The notes beneath the pieces are model-generated. The model did not search any database and was not told where the DNA came from. It saw nothing but the letters and a program-made list of their open reading frames with translations. From the NCBI RefSeq assembly GCF_902506105.1, contig NZ_LR733304.1, forward strand, positions 1,078,334 through 1,142,333: DNA of 64,000 nucleotides, written 5' to 3'. Position numbers and translations under genes: made by a program. Shown piece after piece: positions 31,687 to 39,778 of this stretch. The DNA comes from Aeromicrobium sp. 9AM. GTDB taxonomy: Bacteria; Actinomycetota; Actinomycetes; Propionibacteriales; Nocardioidaceae. Each line of letters begins with the position of its first letter. The stretch's first letter is position 1.

Positions 31687-32139
31687 ATGGTGGACATCCT
31701 GCATCGCGTGGGAATCACGGCATCGCGGGACGCGGTGTTCCAAGCATTGACCACGACCGACGGGTTGGCGGGGTGGTGGACCAGGGACGTACGCGGAGAC
31801 GGCGACACCAGCGGGGTGCTGGAGTTCCGTTTCGAGGGCGCCCCGGAGCCGAACGGCTTCGACATGCAGGTCATGGAGGCGAAGCCGGGCGAGCGCGTGG
31901 TCTGGGAGGTCGTCGAAGGACCGGCCGAGTGGATCGGCACGCAGGTCATCTGGGACCTGACGACCGAGGGGGACTACACGATCATCCTGTTCGCCCATCG
32001 GGGCTGGCGGGAGCCTGTGGAGTTCATGCATCACTGCAGCACGAAATGGGCCACGTTCCTCATGAGCCTGAAGTCGCTCCTGGAGACGGGAGCAGGAGCG
32101 CCGGCACCGGACGACGAGCGGATCAGCGACTGGCACTGA
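31687..32139 (+). CDS. SRPBCC (AHSA1-like) protein, second
   Basis: A 150-residue SRPBCC-fold protein: VDILHRVGITASRDAVFQALTTTDGLAGWWTRDVRGDG, then EWIGTQVIWDLTTEGDYTIILFAHRGW and a C-terminal helix STKWATFLMSLKSLLETG. It resembles the upstream family member only at fold level. It follows arsR by 54 bases, across a GC-rich hairpin, and has a GAGGAG ribosome site. Probably the third gene of the ArsR-controlled unit. Ligand unknown. Confidence 0.85.
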   Translation: MVDILHRVGITASRDAVFQALTTTDGLAGWWTRDVRGDGDTSGVLEFRFEGAPEPNGFDMQVMEAKPGERVVWEVVEGPAEWIGTQVIWDLTTEGDYTIILFAHRGWREPVEFMHHCSTKWATFLMSLKSLLETGAGAPAPDDERISDWH

Positions 32140-32145
32140 GCCGAG

Positions 32146-32790
32146 TCAGGCTGCCGGTTGGGCGAACCAGATCGTGCGGTGCGTCCAGTCGCCCGGGCCG
32201 AGGCGTTTGCCTGAGCACACGATGAGGGCGACCTGCGGACTGCCCTTGCGGTCGTAGTACGGGGGATAGCCGTCCTTGGCGAGGACCTCGACCCGCTTGG
32301 TCACCGTGTAGCAGAGCTCGGACCTGCCGCCGCGCAGCACGATGCGGTCGCCCTTGTCGAGCTTGTCCAGCATGACGTTGCCGACGGCCGATCCGTCGGG
32401 CCAGGTATGGGCGTTGAGCAGGACGTTCCCACGCGGCGAGCCGGGCCTGATCCCCGGCGGACGGTCCCACGCGAAGGCGTACTTCGCCGACGTCGGCGGC
32501 ACCTCCGGCACGTTGTTGCCGTCGCGGGGGAGCGGCAGCACCTGCCCGTCGTCGACGACGCCGCGGATCGAGACGCTGGTGGGCGTGAAGGGGCTCGTCG
32601 CCGGCTTCGTGCACACGCCGGGCTTGGGGATCGCCAGGAGGTCGAACGCGGGGGAGCTCATCGCGAACGGCCGGCCGGAGTCGGCAGGACGCAACAGCCA
32701 CGCCGCAGCGCCCGCCGCGACGAGCGCGGCCGCCACCAGGACGGCCGCGAGCCTTCGGGGTGTTCCTCCCTTGTGCGCCGCCGTCGTCAT
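32146..32790 (-). CDS. Class F sortase
   Basis: A 214-residue membrane-anchored sortase. It has an N-terminal basic tract, one helix (LAAVLVAAALVAAGAAAWLL) and the catalytic domain with His128 (LLNAHTW), Cys192 (ALIVCSG) and Arg205 (THRTIWF). The short size and Cys-Ser-Gly line fit actinobacterial class F enzymes, which cleave LPXTG-type signals and join proteins to the cell wall or other partners. No LPXTG substrate or pilin gene is adjacent, so this looks like an orphan sortase. Confidence 0.85.
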   Translation of the reverse strand: MTTAAHKGGTPRRLAAVLVAAALVAAGAAAWLLRPADSGRPFAMSSPAFDLLAIPKPGVCTKPATSPFTPTSVSIRGVVDDGQVLPLPRDGNNVPEVPPTSAKYAFAWDRPPGIRPGSPRGNVLLNAHTWPDGSAVGNVMLDKLDKGDRIVLRGGRSELCYTVTKRVEVLAKDGYPPYYDRKGSPQVALIVCSGKRLGPGDWTHRTIWFAQPAA

Positions 32791-32846
32791 CCCTCAACGG
32801 TAGGGGCTGGACCTGTACGACCGCAGGTCAACGCCGAGCGTCGTGG

Positions 32847-33566
32847 CTACCTCGGGCTCAGCACGCAGAACTCGTTGCCGTCAGGGTCGGCCATGACCTC
32901 CCAGCTGACGTCGCCCTGACCGATGTCGATGCGCTTGGCCCCGAGCTCGACGAGGCGTTCGACCTCGGCCTGGAGATCGCTGCCGGCAGGGGGAGCGATC
33001 TCGAGGTGGATGCGGTTCTTGCCGGTCTTGGGTGCCACGGGTGGCCCGCCCCACGACATCTTCGAACCGCCCTCAGGTGCCTGGATCGCGGTCTCCTCGT
33101 CCTGGTCCCACACGAGCGGCCAGTCGAGCGCCTTGCTCCAGAAGTAGCCGACCTCCTGCGAACCGTCGCAGTTGATCGCCCCGATGAACGCGGTGTCCGC
33201 GAGGAAGTTGTTGCCGGCCTCGATGACGCAGAACTCGTTGCCGTCCGGATCGGCCAGAACGACGTGGCCGTCGTCGGGGGTCTGGCCGATGTCGATGTGC
33301 TGACCGCCGAGCTCGAGGGCTCGCGCCACGGTCTCCTGCTGCTGCTCGGGGGTGGCGCTGGTCAGGTCGAAGTGCACCTGGTTCTGGCCTCGTTTCGGCT
33401 CGTCGCTGGGGAAGAAGCCGAGTCGGTACGCCGTGCCGTCGGTCGGGACGACCTCGAATCCGTCGTCCTCCTCGCTCAGCTCCCAACCCAGCAGCGTGGC
33501 CCAGAACTCCGCGACGTGCTTCGGCTCGTGCGCGTCGAAGGTGACTGAATAGAGCTTGGACGTCAT
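32847..33566 (-). CDS. Two-domain VOC family protein
   Basis: A 239-residue protein with two VOC (glyoxalase-like) halves in tandem: LYSVTFDAHEPKHVAEFWATLLGWELSEED and FIGAINCDGSQEVGYFWSKALDWPLVWDQ. Each ends in the repeated phrase RIDIGQGDVSWEVMADPDGNEFCVL (second) or HIDIGQTPDDGHVVLADPDGNEFCVI (first). The near identity of those ends shows an internal duplication. The family is of unknown substrate. ATG at 33566. It runs opposite to the ZIP transporter gene. Confidence 0.85.
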   Translation of the reverse strand: MTSKLYSVTFDAHEPKHVAEFWATLLGWELSEEDDGFEVVPTDGTAYRLGFFPSDEPKRGQNQVHFDLTSATPEQQQETVARALELGGQHIDIGQTPDDGHVVLADPDGNEFCVIEAGNNFLADTAFIGAINCDGSQEVGYFWSKALDWPLVWDQDEETAIQAPEGGSKMSWGGPPVAPKTGKNRIHLEIAPPAGSDLQAEVERLVELGAKRIDIGQGDVSWEVMADPDGNEFCVLSPR

Positions 33567-33743
33567 ATCGGGTCCCCGTTTCCGAATCGTGGCTCACGAC
33601 CGCCTGGCCGGTGAGGCTCGCAACGCTAGGCTCGCGCCGATTATTTCGTCAACCGCCGAGTGGCCCGCCCTGTCGTCCAGGGATAGCGTCTCGAACGGTG
33701 GTCGCATACGCCCGCCGAGACGTCGACCGACAGGAGAACGTGC

Positions 33744-34493
33744 ATGCCGATCTGGCTGCAGGCGGGGCTGTGGGGGACGTTCGCCGGTGGTGCCCTGCTC
33801 CTCGGTGCCGCCCTGGCATGGACCCTCCACATCCCGCGTCTCGTCGTGGCCAGCACGATGGCGTTCGGCTCAGGGGTCTTGATCTCGGCGCTGGCCTTCG
33901 ACCTCGTCGATGAAGCGGAGTCGACCGGTGGCCTGATGCCGACGGTGATCGGTTTCATGGGCGGCGCCACCGTGTACGTCCTGGCCAACGTGGCCCTCGC
34001 CCGGAGAGGCGCCCGGCATCGCAAGCGTTCGGAGGACCAGCAGCCGTCCGAGAGCGACCAGCAGGGGAGCGGGGTCGCGATCGCCATCGGCGCGCTGATG
34101 GACGGGATCCCCGAGTCGATCGTGCTCGGCCTGTCGCTGCTGGGCGGCAACGGGGTCGGCGTACCAGTGCTCGCAGCCATCTTCATCTCGAACCTTCCCG
34201 AGGGTTTGTCCAGCGCGGCCGGGATGAAGCGCAGTGGCCGGAGCAGCACGTACGTGTTCGGGGTCTGGGGCGCCATCGCACTCGCCAGCGGGATCGCCGG
34301 CCTGCTGGGATGCCTGGTGCTGCAGGGCGCGAGCGCCGACCTGATCGCGCTCATCACCGCTATCGCGGCCGGAGCGATCCTTGCCATGATCGCCGACACG
34401 ATGATCCCCGAAGCGTTCGAGCGTACGCACCTCTACACGGGACTCATCGCCACCGCTGGCTTCATGGTCGCGTTCGGCATCGAGCGGTTCTGA
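33744..34493 (+). CDS. ZIP-family metal transporter
   Basis: A 249-residue ZIP permease with about eight helices. The metal-binding helix pair is GALMDGIPESIVLGLSLLGG and AIFISNLPEGLSSAAGMKRSG; the HNxPEG motif of typical ZupT members reads SNLPEG here, and the first helix has DGIPES where His is usual, so metal choice may differ. An acidic/basic loop RRGARHRKRSEDQQPSESDQQ joins the halves. GGAG lies near the start. Likely imports zinc or other divalent metals. Confidence 0.85.
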   Translation: MPIWLQAGLWGTFAGGALLLGAALAWTLHIPRLVVASTMAFGSGVLISALAFDLVDEAESTGGLMPTVIGFMGGATVYVLANVALARRGARHRKRSEDQQPSESDQQGSGVAIAIGALMDGIPESIVLGLSLLGGNGVGVPVLAAIFISNLPEGLSSAAGMKRSGRSSTYVFGVWGAIALASGIAGLLGCLVLQGASADLIALITAIAAGAILAMIADTMIPEAFERTHLYTGLIATAGFMVAFGIERF

Positions 34494-34508
34494 CGCGCGT
34501 ACAGGGCA

Positions 34509-35426
34509 TCAGCGCCAGAACTCGGTGAGCTGCCCGGCCACGGCTGAGCCTCGGTCGTACCCGGCTTGGGCGGCGGCCGGGCGTAGCGACACATCCATCG
34601 CGTTGGTGCCGAACAGGTGCTCGGAGCTGCTCTCGGGGAAGATGGTCTCCACCCTGCTGCCACCCGCTCGCAGCTCGTTGACCTGCGCGGCCAGGTGCAT
34701 GCCCCATTCCAGCGGCAGGAGTGTTCGTCCGCCGAAGGGGGACAGCACCAGCACTCGTGCGTACCCGGCGGCCAGGTCCGCGTTCTCGGCGTTGGAGCGG
34801 TAGCCGCCGTCGATGAATCGGCGGTCGCCGATGCGGTAGGGCGGGCCGCTGGAACAGCTCGCGGCGATCGCGTCCGCCACGTCGACGCCACTGTGGCGGT
34901 CGAACACGACCGGATCGCCGGTCTCGGCGTCGACCGCCGTGATGAGCACCGAACGCTCCGGCCATCGTTGACTGGGCAGTCTCGAGGCGACGGTCGTACG
35001 CCATTGGGCCTGCCAGGAGCCGTCGGACGCGGCCTCCATGTCGAGTGCGGCCGCACCCATGCGGCGACGCATGTCGGCGACGTCGTCGGCGGAGTCGATG
35101 ATCTTCTGGACCCGTTCGCGGTGGTTCACCACCGGCTTGGCTCGAGCGCGTCTTGCATCGGCGGATGGAGCGGTCCGCTGCGGGGGAGCGACGAGGGTGG
35201 CGGCGAACAGCTCAGGCGGAGTCGCCCCGGCCACCTGGGCCGCGGCCGTCGAGCCGGCTGACGTCCCGACAGTGAGGTCGGCCGTGGTCACCTCCAGGCC
35301 GGCGTCGAAGAGTCCGGCGATGACGCCGATCAACCAGGCGTTGCCGGTGGATCCGCCACCGCCGAGGACCAAGGCTCGCTCGCCCTGCCGGGCGTCGGAA
35401 GGTGTTGAAAGAGGTGTGTGGTTCAT
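34509..35426 (-). CDS. Patatin-like phospholipase
   Basis: A 305-residue patatin-fold hydrolase. The oxyanion loop is LVLGGGGSTGNAWLIGV, the nucleophile elbow GTSAGS (Ser near residue 55), and the catalytic Asp is in FIDGGYRSN. It would act on lipids or acyl esters with a Ser-Asp dyad. No signal peptide. The ATG at 35426 has an AAGGG site 9 nt upstream. A 19-codon leader peptide with a flanking stem precedes it. Confidence 0.88.
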   Translation of the reverse strand: MNHTPLSTPSDARQGERALVLGGGGSTGNAWLIGVIAGLFDAGLEVTTADLTVGTSAGSTAAAQVAGATPPELFAATLVAPPQRTAPSADARRARAKPVVNHRERVQKIIDSADDVADMRRRMGAAALDMEAASDGSWQAQWRTTVASRLPSQRWPERSVLITAVDAETGDPVVFDRHSGVDVADAIAASCSSGPPYRIGDRRFIDGGYRSNAENADLAAGYARVLVLSPFGGRTLLPLEWGMHLAAQVNELRAGGSRVETIFPESSSEHLFGTNAMDVSLRPAAAQAGYDRGSAVAGQLTEFWR

Positions 35427-35451
35427 GGGAGCTGCCCTTCGCAGAAGTTGC

Positions 35452-35513
35452 GTGGGGTGCTCCCGGGGCGACTAGCTCAGTCGCTGCATCGTGGACTGCG
35501 GGGGAGCACCCAC
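35452..35513 (-). promoter_or_regulatory. Stem between leader peptide and patatin gene
   Basis: Arms GTGGGGTGCTCCC (35452-35464) and GGGAGCACCCAC (35502-35513) pair over 12 bp with one bulged G. The 5' arm in the RNA is inside the leader peptide codons, and the 3' arm is between the leader stop and the patatin start. Confidence 0.65.
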
Positions 35514-35531
35514 TGTGGGTACTGCGTTCAT
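35472..35531 (-). CDS. 19-residue leader peptide upstream of the patatin gene
   Basis: ATG at 35531 lies 7 nt after AGGAGG, followed by 19 codons (MNAVPTVGAPPQSTMQRLS) and a TAG stop 45 bases before the patatin start. A promoter TTGTGC (35597-35592)-N18-TAGAGT (35573-35568) points at it, so RNA should begin near 35561. Codons 4-9 lie in the 5' arm of a 12-bp stem, so ribosome position could change the RNA fold. This is the layout of a regulatory leader; the signal is not evident, as no codon run stands out apart from three Pro codons. Confidence 0.6.
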   Translation of the reverse strand: MNAVPTVGAPPQSTMQRLS

Positions 35532-35567
35532 GGGTCTCACCTCCTGTCGTCGATCACGATCGCTGGG

Positions 35568-35597
35568 ACTCTAACGCGCGTGCCCCGTGCCGCACAA
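35568..35597 (-). promoter_or_regulatory. Promoter of the leader peptide/patatin unit
   Basis: On the minus strand TTGTGC, 18-bp spacer, TAGAGT. The spacing and boxes fit a housekeeping sigma factor. Confidence 0.55.
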
Positions 35598-35615
35598 CCG
35601 TTGATACGCGGCTTT

Positions 35616-36140
35616 TCAGCCGTGCTCAGGGTTGAGCGTTTGGTAGAGAGTGTGGTCCTGCCACTGCCCGGCGAGCTTGGCATACGCCGGTGCCAGGCCG
35701 AATCGGACGAACCCGTTCTTCTCCAGCACACGTTGCGAGCGAACGTTGTGAGCCAAGGTGCAGGCTTCGATGCGATGCAGTCCCAACTCGTCGAACGCCA
35801 CCTGCTTGATCTCCCTGACTGCCGCAGTAGCGACACCACGGCCGTTGGACCGTTCGGCGACCCAGTAGCCGACACCGCACGACTGGAACGGGCCATGCAC
35901 CACGTTGCCCAGATTGATTCGGCCGACGATGTCGCCGGCGTCGTCGAGGATGACGTGTGGGTAGGTGAGTCCTTGCTCGTGGCGCTCCAGCGCTTCCTCG
36001 ATGACGCCGCGCTGCCCGTCGATCGAGAAGTAGTCGGTCCCTCGCTCCGGCTCCCACGGCGCCAGGAAGTCGCGGTTCCTGGTGAACAGGTCCGCAAGCA
36101 CCGGGACGTCATCGAGGGTGACGAGTCGTATGGCGGTCAT
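35616..36140 (-). CDS. GNAT acetyltransferase (RimJ/RimL-like)
   Basis: A 174-residue acetyltransferase of the RimJ/RimL type: MTAIRLVTLDDVPVLADLFTRNRDFLAPWEP, acetyl-CoA motif GYWVAERSNGRGVATAAVREIKQVAF, and the C-terminal RIEACTLAHNVRSQRVLEKNGFVRFG motif. Such enzymes acetylate protein N-termini or small molecules; the acceptor here is unknown. ATG at 36140. It is divergent from another GNAT gene across an AT-rich spacer with a palindrome. Confidence 0.85.
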   Translation of the reverse strand: MTAIRLVTLDDVPVLADLFTRNRDFLAPWEPERGTDYFSIDGQRGVIEEALERHEQGLTYPHVILDDAGDIVGRINLGNVVHGPFQSCGVGYWVAERSNGRGVATAAVREIKQVAFDELGLHRIEACTLAHNVRSQRVLEKNGFVRFGLAPAYAKLAGQWQDHTLYQTLNPEHG

Positions 36141-36233
36141 GGCCCCATGCTCGCGTGTTGGGCCAAGGGGCGCGATGTCTTCACGATGAGGGGAGGGACG
36201 ACGCGGGAGATCCCACGCTGGAATACATACTAA

Positions 36234-36258
36234 TTGACATAATGTGCATTATCGGACA
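36234..36258. promoter_or_regulatory. AT-rich palindrome between two acetyltransferase genes
   Basis: ATAATG-TG-CATTAT (36239-36252) sits directly after a perfect TTGACA (36234-36239). The segment 36224-36260 is far more AT-rich than its surroundings. It may be an operator or promoter for one or both divergent genes. Confidence 0.45.
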
Positions 36259-36295
36259 AACGTGTCGAGTGGGAGCATCTGGCAGGGTCTTGCCC

Positions 36296-36772
36296 GTGAA
36301 CCCGGCACATCGCGTCCGCCCAGCGCTTTTCGACGACATCGCCAGCGTTCTGCGTGTCCTGGCGCAGAATCAGGCCGTCCACCAGGACGTTTCGCTCGAG
36401 ATGCCTGTGGCAACGACGCGACAGCTGGCGATGTGGGAACGCGTCCAGACGTCGCCCGACGTCACTGTGTACGTCGCTGAGAGCGCTTCTGGTGAACCCG
36501 TCGGCACAGCGTGCCTCTCCGTCCTCCCCAACATCACGTATGACTGCCGTCCCACGGCGTTCATCGAGGCTGTCGTCGTCGCGTACGCACATCGTCGCCA
36601 AGGCGTCGCCAGATCGCTCATGGAGCGTGCAATCAGCGACGCCAGGTCGGCCGACTGCCACAAGGTGCAGCTGCTCAGCCACAAACGACATGCTGACGAC
36701 GGAGCGCACGACCTCTACGCAGGCCTGGGATTCACGCCAGAGGCAGAAGGCTTCCGCCTCTACTTGACATAA
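36296..36772 (+). CDS. GNAT acetyltransferase
   Basis: A 158-residue GNAT protein with motif A AFIEAVVVAYAHRRQGVARSLMERAISDARSADCHKVQLLSHKR and the end DLYAGLGFTPEAEGFRLYL. It resembles single-domain members found on mobile DNA and in many genomes. GTG 36296 is taken as start, since CAGGGT lies 7 nt before it and the domain begins soon after; the frame is open further upstream into the AT-rich spacer. The base composition is less GC-rich than the neighbours and the unit is bounded by TTGACATAAYGT direct repeats. Confidence 0.75.
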   Translation: MNPAHRVRPALFDDIASVLRVLAQNQAVHQDVSLEMPVATTRQLAMWERVQTSPDVTVYVAESASGEPVGTACLSVLPNITYDCRPTAFIEAVVVAYAHRRQGVARSLMERAISDARSADCHKVQLLSHKRHADDGAHDLYAGLGFTPEAEGFRLYLT

Positions 36773-36782
36773 CGTCCCGCAC

Positions 36783-39158
36783 CTACTCGCCGACGTACGC
36801 CGATAGGTGCTTGCCGGTCAGCGTCGAGCCGGCCGCCACGAGGTCGGTGGGTGTGCCCTCGAAGACGATCGTGCCGCCGTCGTGACCTGCGCCCGGGCCG
36901 AGATCGATGATCCAGTCAGCATGCGCCATGACAGCCTGGTGATGCTCGATGACGATGACCGACTTGCCCGAGTCGACCAGCCGGTCGAGCAGGCCCAGCA
37001 GCTGCTCGACGTCAGCAAGGTGCAGGCCGGTCGTGGGCTCGTCGAGGATCAGCACATCGCCCTTCTCCCCCATGTGCGTGGCGAGCTTGAGCCGCTGGCG
37101 CTCACCACCGGACAGCGTCGTCAGCGGCTGGCCGAGGCTGATGTAGCCGAGTCCGACATCGTCCAGACGCGTCAGGATCTTGTGAGCCGCCGGGAGCTTG
37201 GCATCGCCCTCGTCGAAGAACCCCACCGCTTCGCTCACCGGCATCGCCAGCACCTCGGCGATGTTGCGGCCGCCGAACGTGTAGTCCAGCACTGATGCCT
37301 GGAAGCGCCGGCCTTCGCACTCCTCGCAGGTCGACTCGACCGTGGCCATGACACCCAGCTCGGTGTAGATGACGCCGGCGCCGTTGCAGCTGGGACATGC
37401 CCCCTCAGAGTTGGAGCTGAACAGCGCAGGCTTCACACCGTTGGCCTTGGCGAAGCCCTTGCGGATCGGCTCGAGCAGCCCCGTGTATGTCGCGGGGTTG
37501 CTCCTGCGCGAGCCCTTGATGGCGCCCTGGTCGACCAGCACGACGCCGTCACGCCCCGCGACCGAGCCCTGGATCAGCGAGCTCTTGCCGGACCCGGCGA
37601 CACCGGTGAACACGCACAGCACGCCGAGCGGGATGTCGACGTCGACGTCCTGGAGGTTGTGGGTCGATGCGCCGCGGACCTCGAGCGTGCCGGTGGACGT
37701 ACGCACCGAGTCCTTGAGGGATGCCCGGTCGTCGAGGTGGCGCCCGGTGACGGTGTCACTCCCCTGCAGGCCTTCGACCGTGCCCTCGAAGCAGATCGTG
37801 CCGCCCTTGGTGCCGGCGCCCGGGCCGAGGTCGACGACGTGGTCGGCGATCGCGATCGTCTCGGGCTTGTGCTCCACGACCAACACCGTGTTGCCCTTGT
37901 CGCGCAGCTGCAGCAGCAGGTTGTTCATCCGCTCGATGTCGTGCGGGTGCAGGCCGATCGTCGGCTCGTCGAAGACGTACGTGACGTCGGTCAGCGACGA
38001 ACCGAGGTGGCGGATCATCTTGGTGCGCTGCGCCTCTCCCCCGGACAACGTGCCGGACGGCCGATCGAGCGAGAGGTAGCCGAGCCCGATCTCCGCGAAG
38101 GAGTCGAGCAGGTGCTGCAACCCCGCCACCAGGGGCGCGACCGACGGCTCGTCGACGGTACGCACCCACTCGGCCAGGTCGCTGATCTGCATCGTGCAGA
38201 GCTCGGCGATGTTCTTGCCGTTGATCTTCGACGACAGCACCTCTTGCGTGAGTCGCGTGCCGCCGCAGTCCGGACAGGTCTGGAACGTGACGGCGCGCTC
38301 CACGAAGGCACGGATGTGAGGCTGCATCGCGTCGACGTCCTTGGAGAGCATCGATTTCTGGATCTTGGGGATCACGCCCTCGTACGTCAGGTTGATCCCC
38401 TCGACCTTGATCTTGGTCGGCTCTCCGTAGAGCAGCTTGTCGAGGTCCTTCTTGGTGAACTTCGAGACGGGCTTGTCCATGTCGAAGCCCGCACCCGCGA
38501 AGATCCGGCCGTACCAGCCGTCCATGCTGTAGCCCGGAACCGTCAGGGCGCCCTCGCTGAGCGACTTGCTCTCGTCGTAGATCGCGGTCATGTCGAAGTC
38601 GCTGACCGCGCCCATGCCCTCGCAGCGCGGGCACATGCCGCCGAGGTAGACGGCCTTGCTGACGACGTTCTTCTCCGTACGGCCGGCCTTCTCGGTGCTC
38701 ATGACCCCGCTCGCCGTGCGGGTCGGCACGTTGAACGAGTAGGCCGTCGGCGGTCCGATGTGCGGCTCACCGAGCCGGCTGAAGAGGATGCGGAGCATCG
38801 CGTTGGCGTCGGTGACGGTGCCGACCGTCGAACGCGGGTTGGCGCCCAGGCGTTCCTGGTCGACGATGATCGCCGTCGTCAGCCCTTCGAGGAGGTCGAC
38901 CTCGGGACGAGCCAGCGTCGCCATGAAGCCCTGCAGGAAGGCGCTGTAGGTCTCGTTGATCATGCGCTGCGACTCCGCAGCGATCGTGCTGAACACCAAC
39001 GAGCTCTTGCCCGACCCCGAGACCCCGGTGAACACCGTCAGCCGGCGCTTGGGGATCTCGATGCTGACGTCCTGGAGGTTATTCTCCCGCGCGCCGTGCA
39101 CGCGGATCAGGTCGTGGCTGTCGGCGGCGTGCAGGTCGCTGGGCTGGGTGGCGCTCAT
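36783..39158 (-). CDS. UvrA-like ABC ATPase lacking the UvrB-binding region
   Basis: A 791-residue UvrA paralogue with two ABC ATPase halves. Walker A is GVSGSGKSS (residues 45-53) and again GVAGSGKSS; the signatures are LSGGEAQR and LSGGERQR. Zinc-finger cysteines are present (CPRCEGMG, CPDCGG, CPSCNGAG, CEECEG). At about 790 residues it is shorter than UvrA (about 950), and the segment that contacts UvrB appears missing, as in the UvrA2/DrrC-like group tied to drug or damage tolerance. No uvrB or uvrC is near. Start ATG 39158, 7 bases before the VOC gene end. Confidence 0.88.
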   Translation of the reverse strand: MSATQPSDLHAADSHDLIRVHGARENNLQDVSIEIPKRRLTVFTGVSGSGKSSLVFSTIAAESQRMINETYSAFLQGFMATLARPEVDLLEGLTTAIIVDQERLGANPRSTVGTVTDANAMLRILFSRLGEPHIGPPTAYSFNVPTRTASGVMSTEKAGRTEKNVVSKAVYLGGMCPRCEGMGAVSDFDMTAIYDESKSLSEGALTVPGYSMDGWYGRIFAGAGFDMDKPVSKFTKKDLDKLLYGEPTKIKVEGINLTYEGVIPKIQKSMLSKDVDAMQPHIRAFVERAVTFQTCPDCGGTRLTQEVLSSKINGKNIAELCTMQISDLAEWVRTVDEPSVAPLVAGLQHLLDSFAEIGLGYLSLDRPSGTLSGGEAQRTKMIRHLGSSLTDVTYVFDEPTIGLHPHDIERMNNLLLQLRDKGNTVLVVEHKPETIAIADHVVDLGPGAGTKGGTICFEGTVEGLQGSDTVTGRHLDDRASLKDSVRTSTGTLEVRGASTHNLQDVDVDIPLGVLCVFTGVAGSGKSSLIQGSVAGRDGVVLVDQGAIKGSRRSNPATYTGLLEPIRKGFAKANGVKPALFSSNSEGACPSCNGAGVIYTELGVMATVESTCEECEGRRFQASVLDYTFGGRNIAEVLAMPVSEAVGFFDEGDAKLPAAHKILTRLDDVGLGYISLGQPLTTLSGGERQRLKLATHMGEKGDVLILDEPTTGLHLADVEQLLGLLDRLVDSGKSVIVIEHHQAVMAHADWIIDLGPGAGHDGGTIVFEGTPTDLVAAGSTLTGKHLSAYVGE

Positions 39159-39165
39159 GGACGGG

Positions 39166-39576
39166 CTAGCTCACTTCCTGGATGCGGATCATGTTGCCTG
39201 CAGGGTCGCGGAAGGCGCAGTCGCGTACGCCGTAGGGCTGCTCGGTCGGCTCCTGGACGACCTCGGCGTCGGTCGCCTGTACGCGGTCGAACACGCCGTT
39301 GAGGTCCGTGGTCGCCAGCAGGATCCAGCCGTAGGTGCCCTTGGCCATCATCTCGGAGATGACGCGTCGCTCGTCCTCGGTGATGCCGGGATCGGCCGCC
39401 GGGGGCGCCAGCAGGATCGACGTGCCGGGCTGGTCGGGCGGGCCGACGGTGATCCAGCGCATCTGTCCCTGCCCGACGTCCTGGCGGACCTCGAACCCCA
39501 GCGCGTCGCGGAAGAACGCCACGGAGGCGTCGGGATCGCTGTGCGGGAGAACCGTGGTGTGAATCGTGATGTCCAT
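39166..39576 (-). CDS. VOC family protein
   Basis: A 136-residue VOC protein: MDITIHTTVLPHSDPDASVAFFRDALGFEVRQDV at the start and YGWILLATTDLNGVFDRVQATDAEVVQEPTEQPYGVRDCAFRDPAGNMIRIQE at the end. Metal ligands His6 and the C-terminal Glu are possible. Its substrate is unknown; relatives include antibiotic-resistance and dioxygenase proteins, and it is 7 bases upstream of the UvrA-like gene in the same direction, a pairing typical of drug-tolerance loci. The start is leaderless: TAACGT, 7 nt, ATG. Confidence 0.83.
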   Translation of the reverse strand: MDITIHTTVLPHSDPDASVAFFRDALGFEVRQDVGQGQMRWITVGPPDQPGTSILLAPPAADPGITEDERRVISEMMAKGTYGWILLATTDLNGVFDRVQATDAEVVQEPTEQPYGVRDCAFRDPAGNMIRIQEVS

Positions 39577-39778
39577 GGCAGTCACGTTAGTGGCGGCCGC
39601 CGACGCCGCGCTTCTCGATTCCTGATCCAGTCTGATCAGTCGGCAGGATGCTCGCGGACAGCCTGTCAACATACCTGTCGGCAAGACGTCGACTGAGCGA
39701 CACGAAAATGCAACCTCTCTTTTGCCTGCCGCGCCCATAATGCGCCGGGTCGCAGAGACCGCGCACTATCCTTTGCAC

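Noticed and set aside
36234-36775. Integron cassette (attC-like site) around the GNAT gene
   Set aside because: The repeats are plain 12-mers without the paired core sites of attC, and no integrase is visible.
37659-39302. A 547-residue plus-strand frame across the UvrA-like gene
   Set aside because: Antisense shadow of a gene whose ATPase motifs are intact.
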